Source: Oscillospiraceae bacterium (GTDB taxonomy: Bacteria > Bacillota > Clostridia > Oscillospirales > Acutalibacteraceae). From it: a stretch of 32,352 nt of DNA. Below, in pieces: positions 1 through 7,537 of this stretch. Made by a program: the position numbers and the translations under genes. Location of the stretch: assembly GCA_902802375.1 (NCBI GenBank), contig CADCLS010000014.1, positions 1 through 32,352 of the forward strand. Reading direction: 5' to 3'. How positions within the stretch are numbered: position 1 is the first letter of the stretch; each line of letters opens with the position of its first letter. Under the pieces are notes generated by a model that saw only the letters and a list, made by a program, of their open reading frames with translations, had not been told where the DNA came from and made no database searches.

Positions 1-1
1 G

Positions 2-70
2 CGTCCTCTGAATTGGAAATCTCCTGCCGATTATATTAAGGCTTTCACTTCTAACGGCGAGGTCTTCTAA
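2..70 (+). pseudogene. C-terminal 22 codons of an IS transposase (cut by the window edge)
   Basis: An open frame enters from the left edge and ends with TAA at 68-70. It reads RPLNWKSPADYIKAF followed by TSNGEVF. The 'RPLNWKSPxD' wording resembles the extreme C-terminus of rve-type (DDE integrase core) transposases of the IS3/IS481 kind, but so little is visible that the family is a guess. The same frame appears in inverted orientation at the right edge. Whether the full gene outside the window is intact cannot be seen. Confidence 0.6.
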
Positions 71-99
71 TTTTGTAACACATCATTTACAAACCTACA
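2..99 (+). mobile_element. Right end of an insertion sequence (left copy)
   Basis: Bases 2-99 are the exact reverse complement of 32255-32352, and identity stops abruptly at base 100. The repeat contains the transposase C-terminus and then about 29 bp of non-coding terminus. Read from the inner edge outward the terminus begins TGTAGGTTTGTAAATGATG, and TG...CA tips are typical of IS ends. The transposase runs toward the window interior. The outer half is absent, so no target-site duplication can be tested. Confidence 0.75.
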
Positions 100-105
100 A
101 TGTTG

Positions 106-134
106 TTGCAAGTGCTAACACTCTGTGATATACT
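106..134 (+). promoter_or_regulatory. SigA-type promoter of the EamA transporter gene
   Basis: TTGCAA at 106-111 and TATACT at 129-134 are separated by 17 bp, upstream of the ATG at 165. The -35 box lies 6 bp inside the IS boundary, so it belongs to the host sequence and not to the IS. Confidence 0.6.
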
Positions 135-164
135 TCTTTCATATTGATTTTTTTGGTGGTTCAT

Positions 165-1085
165 ATGGGGAAAAACAACTTAAAAGGCAGTTTGATTTTA
201 TCGTTTGGCGCGCTAATTTGGGGCTTTGCGTTTGTTGCGCAGTCCGCCGCAAAAGCAGTGCCGCCTATGACGCTTAATTTTTTAAGATTTGCAATCAGCG
301 CCGCAGTGCTGGCAGTGGTGCTTAAAATCTTTGGTGTAAAAACGCACGAGCCGATATTTCCACGCGATAAATCACAACTCAAAACCGCGCTTATAGCAGG
401 TATAGTCTGCGGCGCTATGTTAGCTCTTTCCGCTAATTTGCAACAGGCAGGTATAAATTCATACCCTAACAATGTTTCTGCTGAGGCACGAGCCGGATTT
501 TTAACAGCGCTTTATGTTATTCTCGTGCCGATAATATCGTCGGTTTTCGGCAGAAAAATTCATCCGTTTGTTTGGTTATCTGTCGTTTTCGCGCTTTTAG
601 GCGTTTATATGCTTTGTGCGTGGGGAGGATTTTACGGAATTTATATAGGTGATGTACTGCTTTTCTCCTGCGCTCTCGGATTTAGTATACAGATACTATG
701 TGTTGAAAAGTACTGCGATAGCATAGGAGGGCTTAGACTTTCATTTTTAGAATTTTTGTTTTGCTCGCTTTTTTCATTTATAGCATCTTGCGTTTTTGAA
801 CTCGGCAAAATAAATATCGCCGATATAAAATCGGCGATACCGAGTATACTCTTTTTAGGCGTTATGTCAGGCGGTGTAGGGTATACGCTTCAAATAGTAG
901 GTCAAAAATATGCCGAAGCATCTGTTGCCTCGATTGCTATGAGCCTTGAGAGTGTTTTTGCCGCAATAGGCGGTTGGCTTATACTCTCGCATGCACTCAG
1001 ATGGTATGAAATCATAGGGTGCGTTATGGTATTTGCCGCGATAATTACGGCACAACTGCCCGAATTTAGAAAATCAGGCAATTAA
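165..1085 (+). CDS. EamA/DMT-family transporter
   Basis: The product is 306 residues, mostly hydrophobic, with about ten membrane segments in two homologous halves, as in EamA (drug/metabolite transporter) permeases. The N-terminal half has the usual 'lIWGFAFVAQSAA' opening helix with 'NFLRF' after it. The second half ends with a helix containing 'GCVMVFAAIITAQLP'. ATG 165 is preferred over a TTG at 144 because GGTGG lies at 155-159 with correct spacing. The family exports small metabolites or amino acids; the substrate cannot be read from sequence. It is transcribed alone from the promoter at 106-134, and its 3' end overlaps the convergent AEC gene by 12 bp with no terminator between them. 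The family call is firm; the substrate is unknown. Confidence 0.9.
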   Translation: MGKNNLKGSLILSFGALIWGFAFVAQSAAKAVPPMTLNFLRFAISAAVLAVVLKIFGVKTHEPIFPRDKSQLKTALIAGIVCGAMLALSANLQQAGINSYPNNVSAEARAGFLTALYVILVPIISSVFGRKIHPFVWLSVVFALLGVYMLCAWGGFYGIYIGDVLLFSCALGFSIQILCVEKYCDSIGGLRLSFLEFLFCSLFSFIASCVFELGKINIADIKSAIPSILFLGVMSGGVGYTLQIVGQKYAEASVASIAMSLESVFAAIGGWLILSHALRWYEIIGCVMVFAAIITAQLPEFRKSGN

Positions 1086-1991
1086 CTCGGCAAGGTATAT
1101 AATCGGCGGCAGGGTTAGTATGCAGAGCAAATGGCTCATACTGACCATTGTTGCCGCAAGTTCTGTATCATTTTCGAATTTTGCAGAGAACATAGCGGTC
1201 ATAGCGGCAGCAGGCGAGGCGAGAGCGATAGTTAAGGATACAAGTATCGTACCTCTAAAACCGAAAATATACATAATACCGAGAGCTATTAGTGGAAGTG
1301 CTATCAGCTTCAAAAATGACGATAGCATGGCTCCCTTATCTCGAAGACCTTTTAGGATATCGCTTTTTGATAAGTGGTATCCTATTATTATCATAGGAAG
1401 CGGCGTGTTAAGTCCTGACATAAAGCTTAAAGGAGTTTTAATAATATCAGGCACGGGGATGGAAAACAAAAATATAATTATACCCACCGCGATTGCTATT
1501 ATGTTAGGACTTAGTACCAGTGCTTTAGGCTTTATGTACTTTTTATCCCCACTCATAAGGAATATGCCGAAGCTCCAGGCAAACAGATTAAATACTGCTA
1601 CTACCGAGGCGCCGTAAAAAACACCGTCAGTACCAAGTAAAGCTTCTTGAAGCGGTAAAGCCATAAATCCGCAGTTGCCGAAAATGGCGGCAAACCGCAG
1701 AACGCGCTCGCGTTTAATATCCTTGGCTTTTATCAGCAATATGCTTAGCAATATGAATATAATATGCGCGATTATTGCCGCAGTGAGGCTTAAAAGTAGC
1801 CCTTTCACCGCACTTTTTTCAAATGGACGAATAAATGATTTCACGATAACGCAAGGCGTTACCGCATATAAAACGAGGTCGGTCATACACTTTGCGCCGA
1901 CCTCATTTATTATGTTGATTTTTGATAGCAGAAACCCGAGCGTAATCAGAATCAGCAGAACGCCTACCTGTGTTAAAACATTTATGAACAA
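1074..1991 (-). CDS. AEC (auxin efflux carrier) family permease
   Basis: The product is 305 residues and very hydrophobic, with about ten predicted helices. It has the AEC-family opening (LLILITLGFLLSK, then 'YAVTPCVIVKSF') and the closing 'ASPAAAMTAMFSAKFENDTELAA' type of segment typical of bacterial malate/auxin-efflux permeases. The start is TTG at 1991, only 4 nt after the galT stop codon. AAAGG lies about 9 nt upstream inside the galT end, and no in-frame ATG lies nearby. Translation is therefore probably coupled to galT. Family members carry organic anions such as malate; what this one moves is not visible. Placement after galT suggests shared transcription but proves no shared pathway. 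Confidence 0.88.
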   Translation of the reverse strand: MFINVLTQVGVLLILITLGFLLSKINIINEVGAKCMTDLVLYAVTPCVIVKSFIRPFEKSAVKGLLLSLTAAIIAHIIFILLSILLIKAKDIKRERVLRFAAIFGNCGFMALPLQEALLGTDGVFYGASVVAVFNLFAWSFGIFLMSGDKKYIKPKALVLSPNIIAIAVGIIIFLFSIPVPDIIKTPLSFMSGLNTPLPMIIIGYHLSKSDILKGLRDKGAMLSSFLKLIALPLIALGIMYIFGFRGTILVSLTIALASPAAAMTAMFSAKFENDTELAATMVSMSHLLCILTLPPIIYLAELIA

Positions 1992-1995
1992 ATAA

Positions 1996-3480
1996 TCAGA
2001 CCTTTGAAATAAATCTTAAAAATGCCGCTTCACCCTCCGCGTTACGCTTGAAAACGCCTGCGTCGGATAAAACCTCACTGAACACAATGCCGATTTCTTT
2101 TTTGAGAATATCCGCCGTGTTTTCCGGGGTAAATGTATACTTTTGTTTTAACTCATCAGCCCAGTCGGCATGCTTTGACAGAGTCACATCACTTCTGATG
2201 TCAGTATCATCAATAAGAGCGCTTTCAAGAGCCGACATTTCGTCTTTAAGTCTTGCAGGAAGCACCGCCAATCCCATAACCTCTATAAGACCGATATTTT
2301 CTTTCTTTATATGGTGAAGCTTTGCGTGAGGATGAAAAACGCCTAACGGATGCTCTTTGGTAGTAATATTATTTCTAAGCACCAAATCAAGCTCAAAATT
2401 ATCATTTCTTTTTCTTGCAATAGGAGTTATTGTGTTGTGAGGCTCACCGTCTGTCTCGCTGAATATAAATGCTTCTTTGTCTGTATATCCGCGCCAGGAA
2501 ATGAGTATTTTATCGGCAAGCTCTATTATTCTGTCGGTATTCTTGCCACAAAGCCTTATTACCGACATAGGCCAGTTTACGATACCTGCCTTTATGTCCT
2601 CAAATCCCTCAAAGGATATTTCACGGATGATGCCTGCCTTTTCCATAGGAAATGTATAATGGCCGCCCTGAAAATGGTCGTGTGAGAGTATAGAACCGCC
2701 CACTATCGGTAAATCGGCGTTCGAGCCTACAAAGTAATGGGGGAACTGTTTTACAAAATCAAAGAGCTTACCGAATGTATCGCGGTTTATAGCCATTGGC
2801 GTGTGCTTACCGTTAAAGACAATACAGTGCTCATTATAGTAAACATACGGTGAATACTGGAAATACCAGTCACTATTATTTATAGTTATCGGTATAATGC
2901 GGTGATTTTGGCGCGCGGGGAAGTTTATGCGACCTGAGTATCCCTCGCACTCGCGGCATAACATACACTTCGGATAACCCGACTGCGGCGCTTTCTTTGC
3001 AGCCGCTATAGCTTTCGGGTCCTTCTCCGGCTTTGAAAGATTAATGGTTATGTCAAGCTCACCGTACTCGGTCTCGGTCTTCCATTTAAGGTCACGCTGA
3101 ACGCGGTCGCGCCGTATGTAATTGCTGTCACAACTGAGCTTATAGAAATAATTTGTAGCTTCAAGCGGAGATTTTTTGTAAAGCTCAAAGAATTTATTTG
3201 TAATCTCAGACGGTCGTGGCATCATAAGCCCCATAAGGCGCGTGTCAAACAGGTCGCGCGCGGTGATTCCGTCGTCAATGATACCGCTGTCTACCGCGTA
3301 ATCGAGTATTCCGTCAAGAGTTTCTTTAAGGTTTACGCCCGAAAACTCTTCGTTACAGTCTATGCCGTCAAGACCGAGCGCGTCTATTAAAAGGTTGGTT
3401 ACATATACCTCGTCACGCGCGCTGAAAAGACCTTTTTCTTTTCCGTAGCAGACGAGCTTTTTTATGCTTTCGTCTATCAT
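1996..3480 (-). CDS. galT: Galactose-1-phosphate uridylyltransferase, Firmicutes class 2
   Basis: This enzyme of the Leloir pathway exchanges UDP-glucose and galactose-1-phosphate for UDP-galactose and glucose-1-phosphate in the cytosol. Its 494 residues match the class-2 GalT length (about 490-500), not the ~350-residue class 1. The nucleotidyl-transfer motif HDHFQ is at about residues 267-271, inside 'GGSILSHDHFQGGHYTFP', and a Cys cluster CMLCREC lies near 172-178. ATG 3480 is chosen because GCGGTG sits upstream with good spacing; an in-frame GTG at 3489 has no clear site. No galK or galE is in the window. It sits between a DUF3048 lipoprotein gene (14-nt gap) and the AEC permease (4-nt gap), so it looks like the middle gene of a three-gene operon. 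Confidence 0.95.
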   Translation of the reverse strand: MIDESIKKLVCYGKEKGLFSARDEVYVTNLLIDALGLDGIDCNEEFSGVNLKETLDGILDYAVDSGIIDDGITARDLFDTRLMGLMMPRPSEITNKFFELYKKSPLEATNYFYKLSCDSNYIRRDRVQRDLKWKTETEYGELDITINLSKPEKDPKAIAAAKKAPQSGYPKCMLCRECEGYSGRINFPARQNHRIIPITINNSDWYFQYSPYVYYNEHCIVFNGKHTPMAINRDTFGKLFDFVKQFPHYFVGSNADLPIVGGSILSHDHFQGGHYTFPMEKAGIIREISFEGFEDIKAGIVNWPMSVIRLCGKNTDRIIELADKILISWRGYTDKEAFIFSETDGEPHNTITPIARKRNDNFELDLVLRNNITTKEHPLGVFHPHAKLHHIKKENIGLIEVMGLAVLPARLKDEMSALESALIDDTDIRSDVTLSKHADWADELKQKYTFTPENTADILKKEIGIVFSEVLSDAGVFKRNAEGEAAFLRFISKV

Positions 3481-3494
3481 ATTAGTCACCGCTT

Positions 3495-4574
3495 TTACGG
3501 ATTTGAAGGGGTGGAAGTTGTGGCGGTAGGCTCAGCGGACTCCATTACAGGCTTGCAGGTAGCGGTATTTGCTATGCAGACCCACGAATTTCCGGCGCTG
3601 ACTTTGATTTCTTTTCCGCTTTCGTCGGTTATTTTAATGGGTGAAGTTGAATTGCCTTTTTGCCACTTTATTTTTGTGTATGTACCGTTTGTAACATAAT
3701 ATCCTGCGCCGCCTGCAAGGTCTACCTTGCGATGATAGTGGTCGGGATAATCGGCAATATTAGTCATCAGAACAAAAACATTTTTAACGGTAATCGGCTT
3801 GCCCGTTACATAGTCTTTAAGCACCTTGTTCTGTGAAAGTCTTGTATAAAGACCGGTTGTTTTATCATAATCGAATACGGTTTTAAGTATCGGGAAAGGT
3901 ACTGTAACTCTGTCGGCTCTGCCGCCGGTGAGAGTTACGGTTTCGTCCTCTTTTGCGAAATTCTGCCAAGAGGTGTTTTTGACCGTGCTTTTGAATTTCG
4001 ATGCAAGAGCAGGCCATAATTTTTCAGGGAACACATAAAGTGTGTGCTCGGTGGCAAGTCCGTTCTTTATGCGCTTAGCTCCCGGGCTGTTTGTATCAAT
4101 GCTCAAATCGTCTATATCATTAAGGTGAGGCTTGCAATAGGTCGGGTCCTGACCGCAGTGAACATAAATGGCGTCGTGACCGAGTGCCAAATCAACATAA
4201 GGATAGCGTGCAGAACGGATAGTACCTACCTGACTTGCCTTGGAAAAATCCTTAAACACCGCCATAAGACGGGTGACCCCGCCCTCAACCTCGGTTTCGT
4301 AAACTATATCTGCGCCGCCGAGTCCTGTCTGCACCTTCTGCGCTTGAGTGATATTGTTTACCATAATTGCAACAGGTCGTCTGTCTATGGTGTCTTCAGA
4401 TAAATTGTCAATTCCGGTAAGCGGATTTATATAACTCTTTACTACCGGTTCCTCTTTTGAAGATGTAACCTCGGAATCGGCGTCTACACTTGTAGGACGG
4501 CTAGATAGGCTGCACCCTCCAAGCGTTAAAACGAGCGTTAAGCAAAGAATTGCGGTTAAAACTTTTTTAATCAT
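3495..4574 (-). CDS. DUF3048 (YerB-like) lipoprotein
   Basis: The product is 359 residues. It starts with a lipoprotein signal (hydrophobic stretch to about residue 20, lipobox LGGC with Cys21), so it should be anchored outside the membrane. A Ser/Thr/Glu-rich linker follows, then the DUF3048 domain: 'NPLTGID', 'RPVAIMVNN', 'DIVYETEVEGGVTRLMAVF' and 'VGTIRSARYPYVDLA'. These are hallmarks of the family that includes Bacillus YerB. The C-terminal part contains beta-rich sequence with 'GNSWVCIANT', as in the family's second domain. The molecular function of the family is not established. The start ATG 4574 has a GGGGG-rich site. The promoter lies at 4604-4632, divergent from ylxM. Confidence 0.9.
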   Translation of the reverse strand: MIKKVLTAILCLTLVLTLGGCSLSSRPTSVDADSEVTSSKEEPVVKSYINPLTGIDNLSEDTIDRRPVAIMVNNITQAQKVQTGLGGADIVYETEVEGGVTRLMAVFKDFSKASQVGTIRSARYPYVDLALGHDAIYVHCGQDPTYCKPHLNDIDDLSIDTNSPGAKRIKNGLATEHTLYVFPEKLWPALASKFKSTVKNTSWQNFAKEDETVTLTGGRADRVTVPFPILKTVFDYDKTTGLYTRLSQNKVLKDYVTGKPITVKNVFVLMTNIADYPDHYHRKVDLAGGAGYYVTNGTYTKIKWQKGNSTSPIKITDESGKEIKVSAGNSWVCIANTATCKPVMESAEPTATTSTPSNP

Positions 4575-4603
4575 TAAAATACCCCCAAAGAAATCTTAAT
4601 AAC

Positions 4604-4632
4604 ATTATAGTATTTTCGTCCGCCAACTTCAA
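4604..4632 (-). promoter_or_regulatory. SigA-type promoter of the DUF3048-galT-AEC operon
   Basis: On the minus strand TTGAAG (4632-4627) and TATAAT (4609-4604) are separated by 17 bp, about 30 bp upstream of the ATG at 4574. Confidence 0.65.
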
Positions 4633-4662
4633 GAGGGAATTGAGTAAAATGTATTTTTATAT

Positions 4663-4734
4663 CTGTAAAGAAAAAATCTTGACAAGCTCAGAATGGGGTG
4701 TTATAATACCGACTGTAAAGAAGAAACCTTGACA
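4663..4734 (+). repeat. 22-bp direct repeat overlapping the ylxM promoter
   Basis: Bases 4663-4684 and 4713-4734 match at 20 of 22 positions and lie 50 bp apart. Each copy starts CTGTAAAGAA and ends TTGACA. The first copy carries the working -35 box. The second begins at the predicted transcription start and has no -10 box at the right distance. Confidence 0.85.
4679..4707 (+). promoter_or_regulatory. Consensus SigA promoter of the ylxM-ffh-ribosomal cluster
   Basis: TTGACA at 4679-4684 and TATAAT at 4702-4707 are separated by exactly 17 bp, a perfect match to the vegetative consensus. Transcription should start near 4714, giving a short leader before ylxM at 4751. This fits the high expression expected for ffh and rpsP. 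Confidence 0.9.
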
Positions 4735-4750
4735 GAGAGGAAGGGCGCTT

Positions 4751-5056
4751 ATGGCAAAGGATTTATCGGTCGGCGCTCTTATTGATATATACGGCGCGTT
4801 TTTAAGCGATAAACAGAGAGAGATAATGTCGCATTATTATAACGACGATTTGTCTCTGTCTGAAATTGCGGAAAACGAGGGTACTACGCGCCAGGCGGTC
4901 AGCGATATTATCCGCCGCGGCGAAGCGCAGCTCAAAAAATATGAAAGCGAATGCGGATATCTTGCAAAAATTTTGGCGATAAAAAGTATATGTGAAGCGG
5001 ATATTTCTAATGAAGACAAAGTAAAAAGAATATCGGATGTTATAGAGGATTTTTGA
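4751..5056 (+). CDS. ylxM: YlxM/p13-family DNA-binding protein, SRP-associated
   Basis: The product is 101 residues, as usual for YlxM. The N-terminal half is a sigma-70 region-4-like helix-turn-helix: 'LSDKQREIMSHYYNDDLSLSEIA' then 'EGTTRQAVSDIIRRGE'. It lies immediately upstream of ffh, the conserved position of this gene in Firmicutes. Work on streptococcal YlxM suggests it modulates the signal recognition particle; that is family knowledge and not visible here. The start ATG 4751 has GAGGAAGGG directly upstream. The gap to ffh is 19 nt. Confidence 0.93.
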   Translation: MAKDLSVGALIDIYGAFLSDKQREIMSHYYNDDLSLSEIAENEGTTRQAVSDIIRRGEAQLKKYESECGYLAKILAIKSICEADISNEDKVKRISDVIEDF

Positions 5057-5075
5057 AGTTGGAGGTGACCTTAAG

Positions 5076-6416
5076 TTGGCTTTTTCAAATTTATCGGATA
5101 AGCTTTCGGGCATTTTTAAGAAGCTAAGAAACAAGGGCAGACTTACCGAGAGCGATGTTAAAGAGGCTATGCGTGAGGTCAGGCTCAGTTTGCTTGAAGC
5201 CGATGTAAACTATAAGGTAGCTAAAGATTTTACAAACTCGGTTACCGAAAAATGCATCGGGGAGAATGTCTTTGAAAGTCTCACTGCAGCACAGAGCGTT
5301 ATTAAGATTGTTCGCGACGAGCTGACGGCTCTTATGGGCGGCGAAAATGCCCGTCTTAAAACTGCGCCGAAGATACCAACCGTAATTATGATGTGCGGTC
5401 TTCAGGGTTCAGGTAAAACCACGCACAGCGGAAAGCTGGCAAAATACTTAAAAGCTAAGGGCAACAGACCTATGCTTGTGGCGTGCGATATATACCGTCC
5501 TGCGGCGATAGAGCAGTTAAAGGTGGTAGGCAAGGCAGTTGACGCGTTTGTTTTCGAAAGAGGTACGCAAGCGCCCGAAAAAACCGCAAAAGAGGCGGTA
5601 GCGTACGCCAGAGATTACGGCTATGATTATGTGATACTCGATACCGCAGGAAGACTTCATATAGATACTGAGCTTATGGAAGAGCTCGTCCGCATAACCA
5701 AAGCGGTTGAGGTTACTGATATACTTCTTGTAGTTGACGCTATGATAGGTCAGGATGCCGTAAATATAGCAAAAGAGTTTAACGACCTGCTACAGATAGA
5801 CGGTGTTATTCTTACTAAGCTTGACGGTGATACAAGAGGCGGTGCGGCGCTCTCCGTCAGGGCTGTTACCGGTAAGCCTATAATGTTTGCAGGCGTGGGT
5901 GAAAAGCTTGACGGGCTTGAAGAGTTCCACCCTGACCGTATGGCGTCAAGAATACTCGGTATGGGAGATATGCTCTCGCTGATTGAAAAGGTAGAAACCG
6001 AGCTTGACGAGAAAAAAGCGGAAGAAGCGGCAAGAAGATTGCAGGAAAATAAGTTTGACCTTAATGACCTTCTTGACCAATTCACACAGATAAAGAAAAT
6101 GGGGAGCCTTAAAAATATACTTTCAATGCTTCCGGGTATGGATAAACAGCTTCGTGACGCGGATATTGACGATAGGCAGATGTACAGAGTAGAGGCAATT
6201 ATCAAGTCTATGACAAAAAAAGAACGCGCTCACCCCGATATTATAAACGGCTCGCGCCGTAAGAGAATTGCGGCAGGCTGTGGGCAGACTGTTGAGGATG
6301 TAAACAGGCTGATGAAGCAGTACGAGCAGATGAAAAAGATGTTTAAGCAGATGAACGGTAAGGGCTCTAAACGCCGTATGATGCGCGGCTTTAATCCGTC
6401 AAATTTCGGTTTTTAA
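5076..6416 (+). CDS. ffh: Signal recognition particle GTPase Ffh (SRP54)
   Basis: Ffh binds the small SRP RNA and signal peptides and delivers nascent chains to FtsY at the membrane. Its 446 residues match the family. Visible parts are the N domain (1 to about 95), the G domain with P-loop GLQGSGKTT (108-116), 'DTAGRL', and 'TKLDGDTRGGAAL' for guanine specificity and closure. The methionine-rich M domain follows from about residue 300, with 'MLPGM' and the RNA-binding 'SRRKRIAAGCG'. The start is TTG at 5076, behind a near-perfect GGAGGTGA at 5061-5068; a strong site with a weak start codon is common. It is cotranscribed with ylxM and the ribosomal genes. The SRP RNA gene is not in this window. 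Confidence 0.98.
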   Translation: MAFSNLSDKLSGIFKKLRNKGRLTESDVKEAMREVRLSLLEADVNYKVAKDFTNSVTEKCIGENVFESLTAAQSVIKIVRDELTALMGGENARLKTAPKIPTVIMMCGLQGSGKTTHSGKLAKYLKAKGNRPMLVACDIYRPAAIEQLKVVGKAVDAFVFERGTQAPEKTAKEAVAYARDYGYDYVILDTAGRLHIDTELMEELVRITKAVEVTDILLVVDAMIGQDAVNIAKEFNDLLQIDGVILTKLDGDTRGGAALSVRAVTGKPIMFAGVGEKLDGLEEFHPDRMASRILGMGDMLSLIEKVETELDEKKAEEAARRLQENKFDLNDLLDQFTQIKKMGSLKNILSMLPGMDKQLRDADIDDRQMYRVEAIIKSMTKKERAHPDIINGSRRKRIAAGCGQTVEDVNRLMKQYEQMKKMFKQMNGKGSKRRMMRGFNPSNFGF

Positions 6417-6464
6417 GGTAAAGCCTTGAAATATAATATAAATACTTTTTATGGAGGTGTAATT

Positions 6465-6707
6465 ATGGCTGTTAAAATCAGACTTCGCAGAATGGGCGCC
6501 AAAAAAGCTCCTTTCTACCGCGTTGTTGTTGCCGATTCAAGGTATCCGCGTGACGGACGCTTTATTGAGGAAATCGGTTATTATGATCCTACCAAAGAGC
6601 CGGCAAGCGTTCAGATAGACGCTGAGAAAGCTCAGAAGTGGATTAAAAACGGCGCTCAACCTACCGATACGGTAAAGGCGCTTCTTAAAAAGAACGGTGT
6701 TCTTTAA
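6465..6707 (+). CDS. rpsP: 30S ribosomal protein S16
   Basis: The product has 80 residues, the normal S16 length. It opens with '[25 protein letters not shown]' and contains '[11 protein letters not shown]' and '[12 protein letters not shown]', all highly conserved in S16. The protein binds 16S rRNA early in 30S assembly. ATG 6465 is chosen because GGAGGTG lies at 6453-6459 and because S16 proteins begin MAVKIR. A longer frame from 6426 has no ribosome-binding site and would add residues the family lacks. It lies 48 nt after ffh. Confidence 0.98.
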   Translation: MAVKIRLRRMGAKKAPFYRVVVADSRYPRDGRFIEEIGYYDPTKEPASVQIDAEKAQKWIKNGAQPTDTVKALLKKNGVL

Positions 6708-6735
6708 TCTGAATTCAAAATGGAGAAAATGAACT

Positions 6736-6972
6736 ATGAATGAACTTCTTAAAGTGATAGCTTCGGGTCTTGTTGAAAATCCTGAGGCTGTAAGCGTTAC
6801 TGTCGATGAACCCAACGAAGAGGGCATAATCGTTTATCATCTTCGTGTAGCTCCCGATGATATGGGCAGGGTTATAGGTAAGCAGGGCAGAATAGCTAAG
6901 GCTATACGCACAGTTATGCGTGCTGCTGCAAATCGCAACGAACAGAAAATTGCGGTTGATATTGACGAGTAA
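6736..6972 (+). CDS. khpA: KhpA, KH-domain RNA-binding protein
   Basis: This is a 78-residue single KH domain with the RNA-binding GxxG loop as GKQG at 48-51, inside 'DDMGRVIGKQGRIAKAIRTV'. The conserved slot between rpsP and rimM identifies it as KhpA (YlqC). In other Firmicutes KhpA pairs with KhpB/Jag and binds many small RNAs and mRNAs, affecting division and envelope growth; that role is known from relatives and is not shown here. ATG 6736 follows 'GGAGAAAATGAACT' at a suitable distance. It ends shortly before a GC-rich hairpin at 6979-6999. Confidence 0.95.
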   Translation: MNELLKVIASGLVENPEAVSVTVDEPNEEGIIVYHLRVAPDDMGRVIGKQGRIAKAIRTVMRAAANRNEQKIAVDIDE

Positions 6973-6978
6973 AATTAT

Positions 6979-7005
6979 CCCCCTCTTTCTTTGAGGGGGC
7001 ATTTT
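6979..7005 (+). terminator. Weak terminator or attenuator-like hairpin between khpA and rimM
   Basis: CCCCCTC (6979-6985) pairs with GAGGGGG (6993-6999) over a 7-nt loop, followed by CATTTTG, an imperfect U tract. It may reduce read-through into rimM/trmD or protect the upstream mRNA end. No separate promoter for rimM is evident, so complete termination is unlikely. Confidence 0.5.
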
Positions 7006-7024
7006 GCTTATTTGAGGTGCATTT

Positions 7025-7537
7025 ATGAAAAAAGAGTATATCGAGGCGGGGAAGATAGTCGGCACTCATGGTGTGCGCGGTATGGTCAGAATTATGCCGT
7101 GGGCGGATGACGGCACATTTTTGTGCAGATTTGAAACGCTCTATTCGGGCGAGAACAAAACGCCTCTGAAAATAAATACAATCAAACCCCACGGTAATGT
7201 GGTGATAGCCCAAATCGAGGACATCGATTCGTTAGAAAAAGCCGAAACCTTGAGAAACCGTGTGGTTTACATAAAGCGCAGTGATGCAGACATACCGGAG
7301 GATAGATACTTTGTAAGCGAGCTTATAGGGTGCAGTGTTTTTGATTTTGATACCGGGGTTAAATACGGCATAATAGCAGATGTGTCTAAGACTGGCGCTA
7401 ACGATGTGTGGCATATTAAAAACGGAGATAAAGAATACCTTTTACCGGCAATAAGTGAAGTGGTAAAGGGTGTTGACATAGAAAAAGAGGAAATAAAAAT
7501 CAGCCCGATGAAGGGGATATTTGACGATGAGAATTGA
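7025..7537 (+). CDS. rimM: 16S rRNA processing protein RimM
   Basis: RimM binds S19 and helps mature the 3' (head) domain of the 30S subunit. Its 170 residues are standard. The N-terminal RimM beta-barrel opens with 'EAGKIVGTHGVRGMVRI', and the C-terminal PRC-barrel starts at about residue 95 ('YFVSELIGCSVFD') with 'DVWHIKNGDKEYLLPAI', a typical RimM signature. ATG 7025 has GAGGTG at 7014-7019. Its 3' end overlaps trmD by 11 nt, so the two are translationally coupled, the usual rimM-trmD arrangement. Confidence 0.97.
   Translation: MKKEYIEAGKIVGTHGVRGMVRIMPWADDGTFLCRFETLYSGENKTPLKINTIKPHGNVVIAQIEDIDSLEKAETLRNRVVYIKRSDADIPEDRYFVSELIGCSVFDFDTGVKYGIIADVSKTGANDVWHIKNGDKEYLLPAISEVVKGVDIEKEEIKISPMKGIFDDEN

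Noticed and set aside
1120-1995. Plus-strand open frames inside the AEC permease gene
   Set aside because: They are antisense shadows of a clear membrane protein gene, lack ribosome-binding sites and have no recognisable domains.
3478-3489. GTG at 3489 as the galT start
   Set aside because: No ribosome-binding site precedes it, while ATG 3480 has one and begins the conserved N-terminus.
6432-6437. TATAAT upstream of rpsP as an internal promoter
   Set aside because: No acceptable -35 box lies 16-18 bp upstream, and the gene follows ffh closely.
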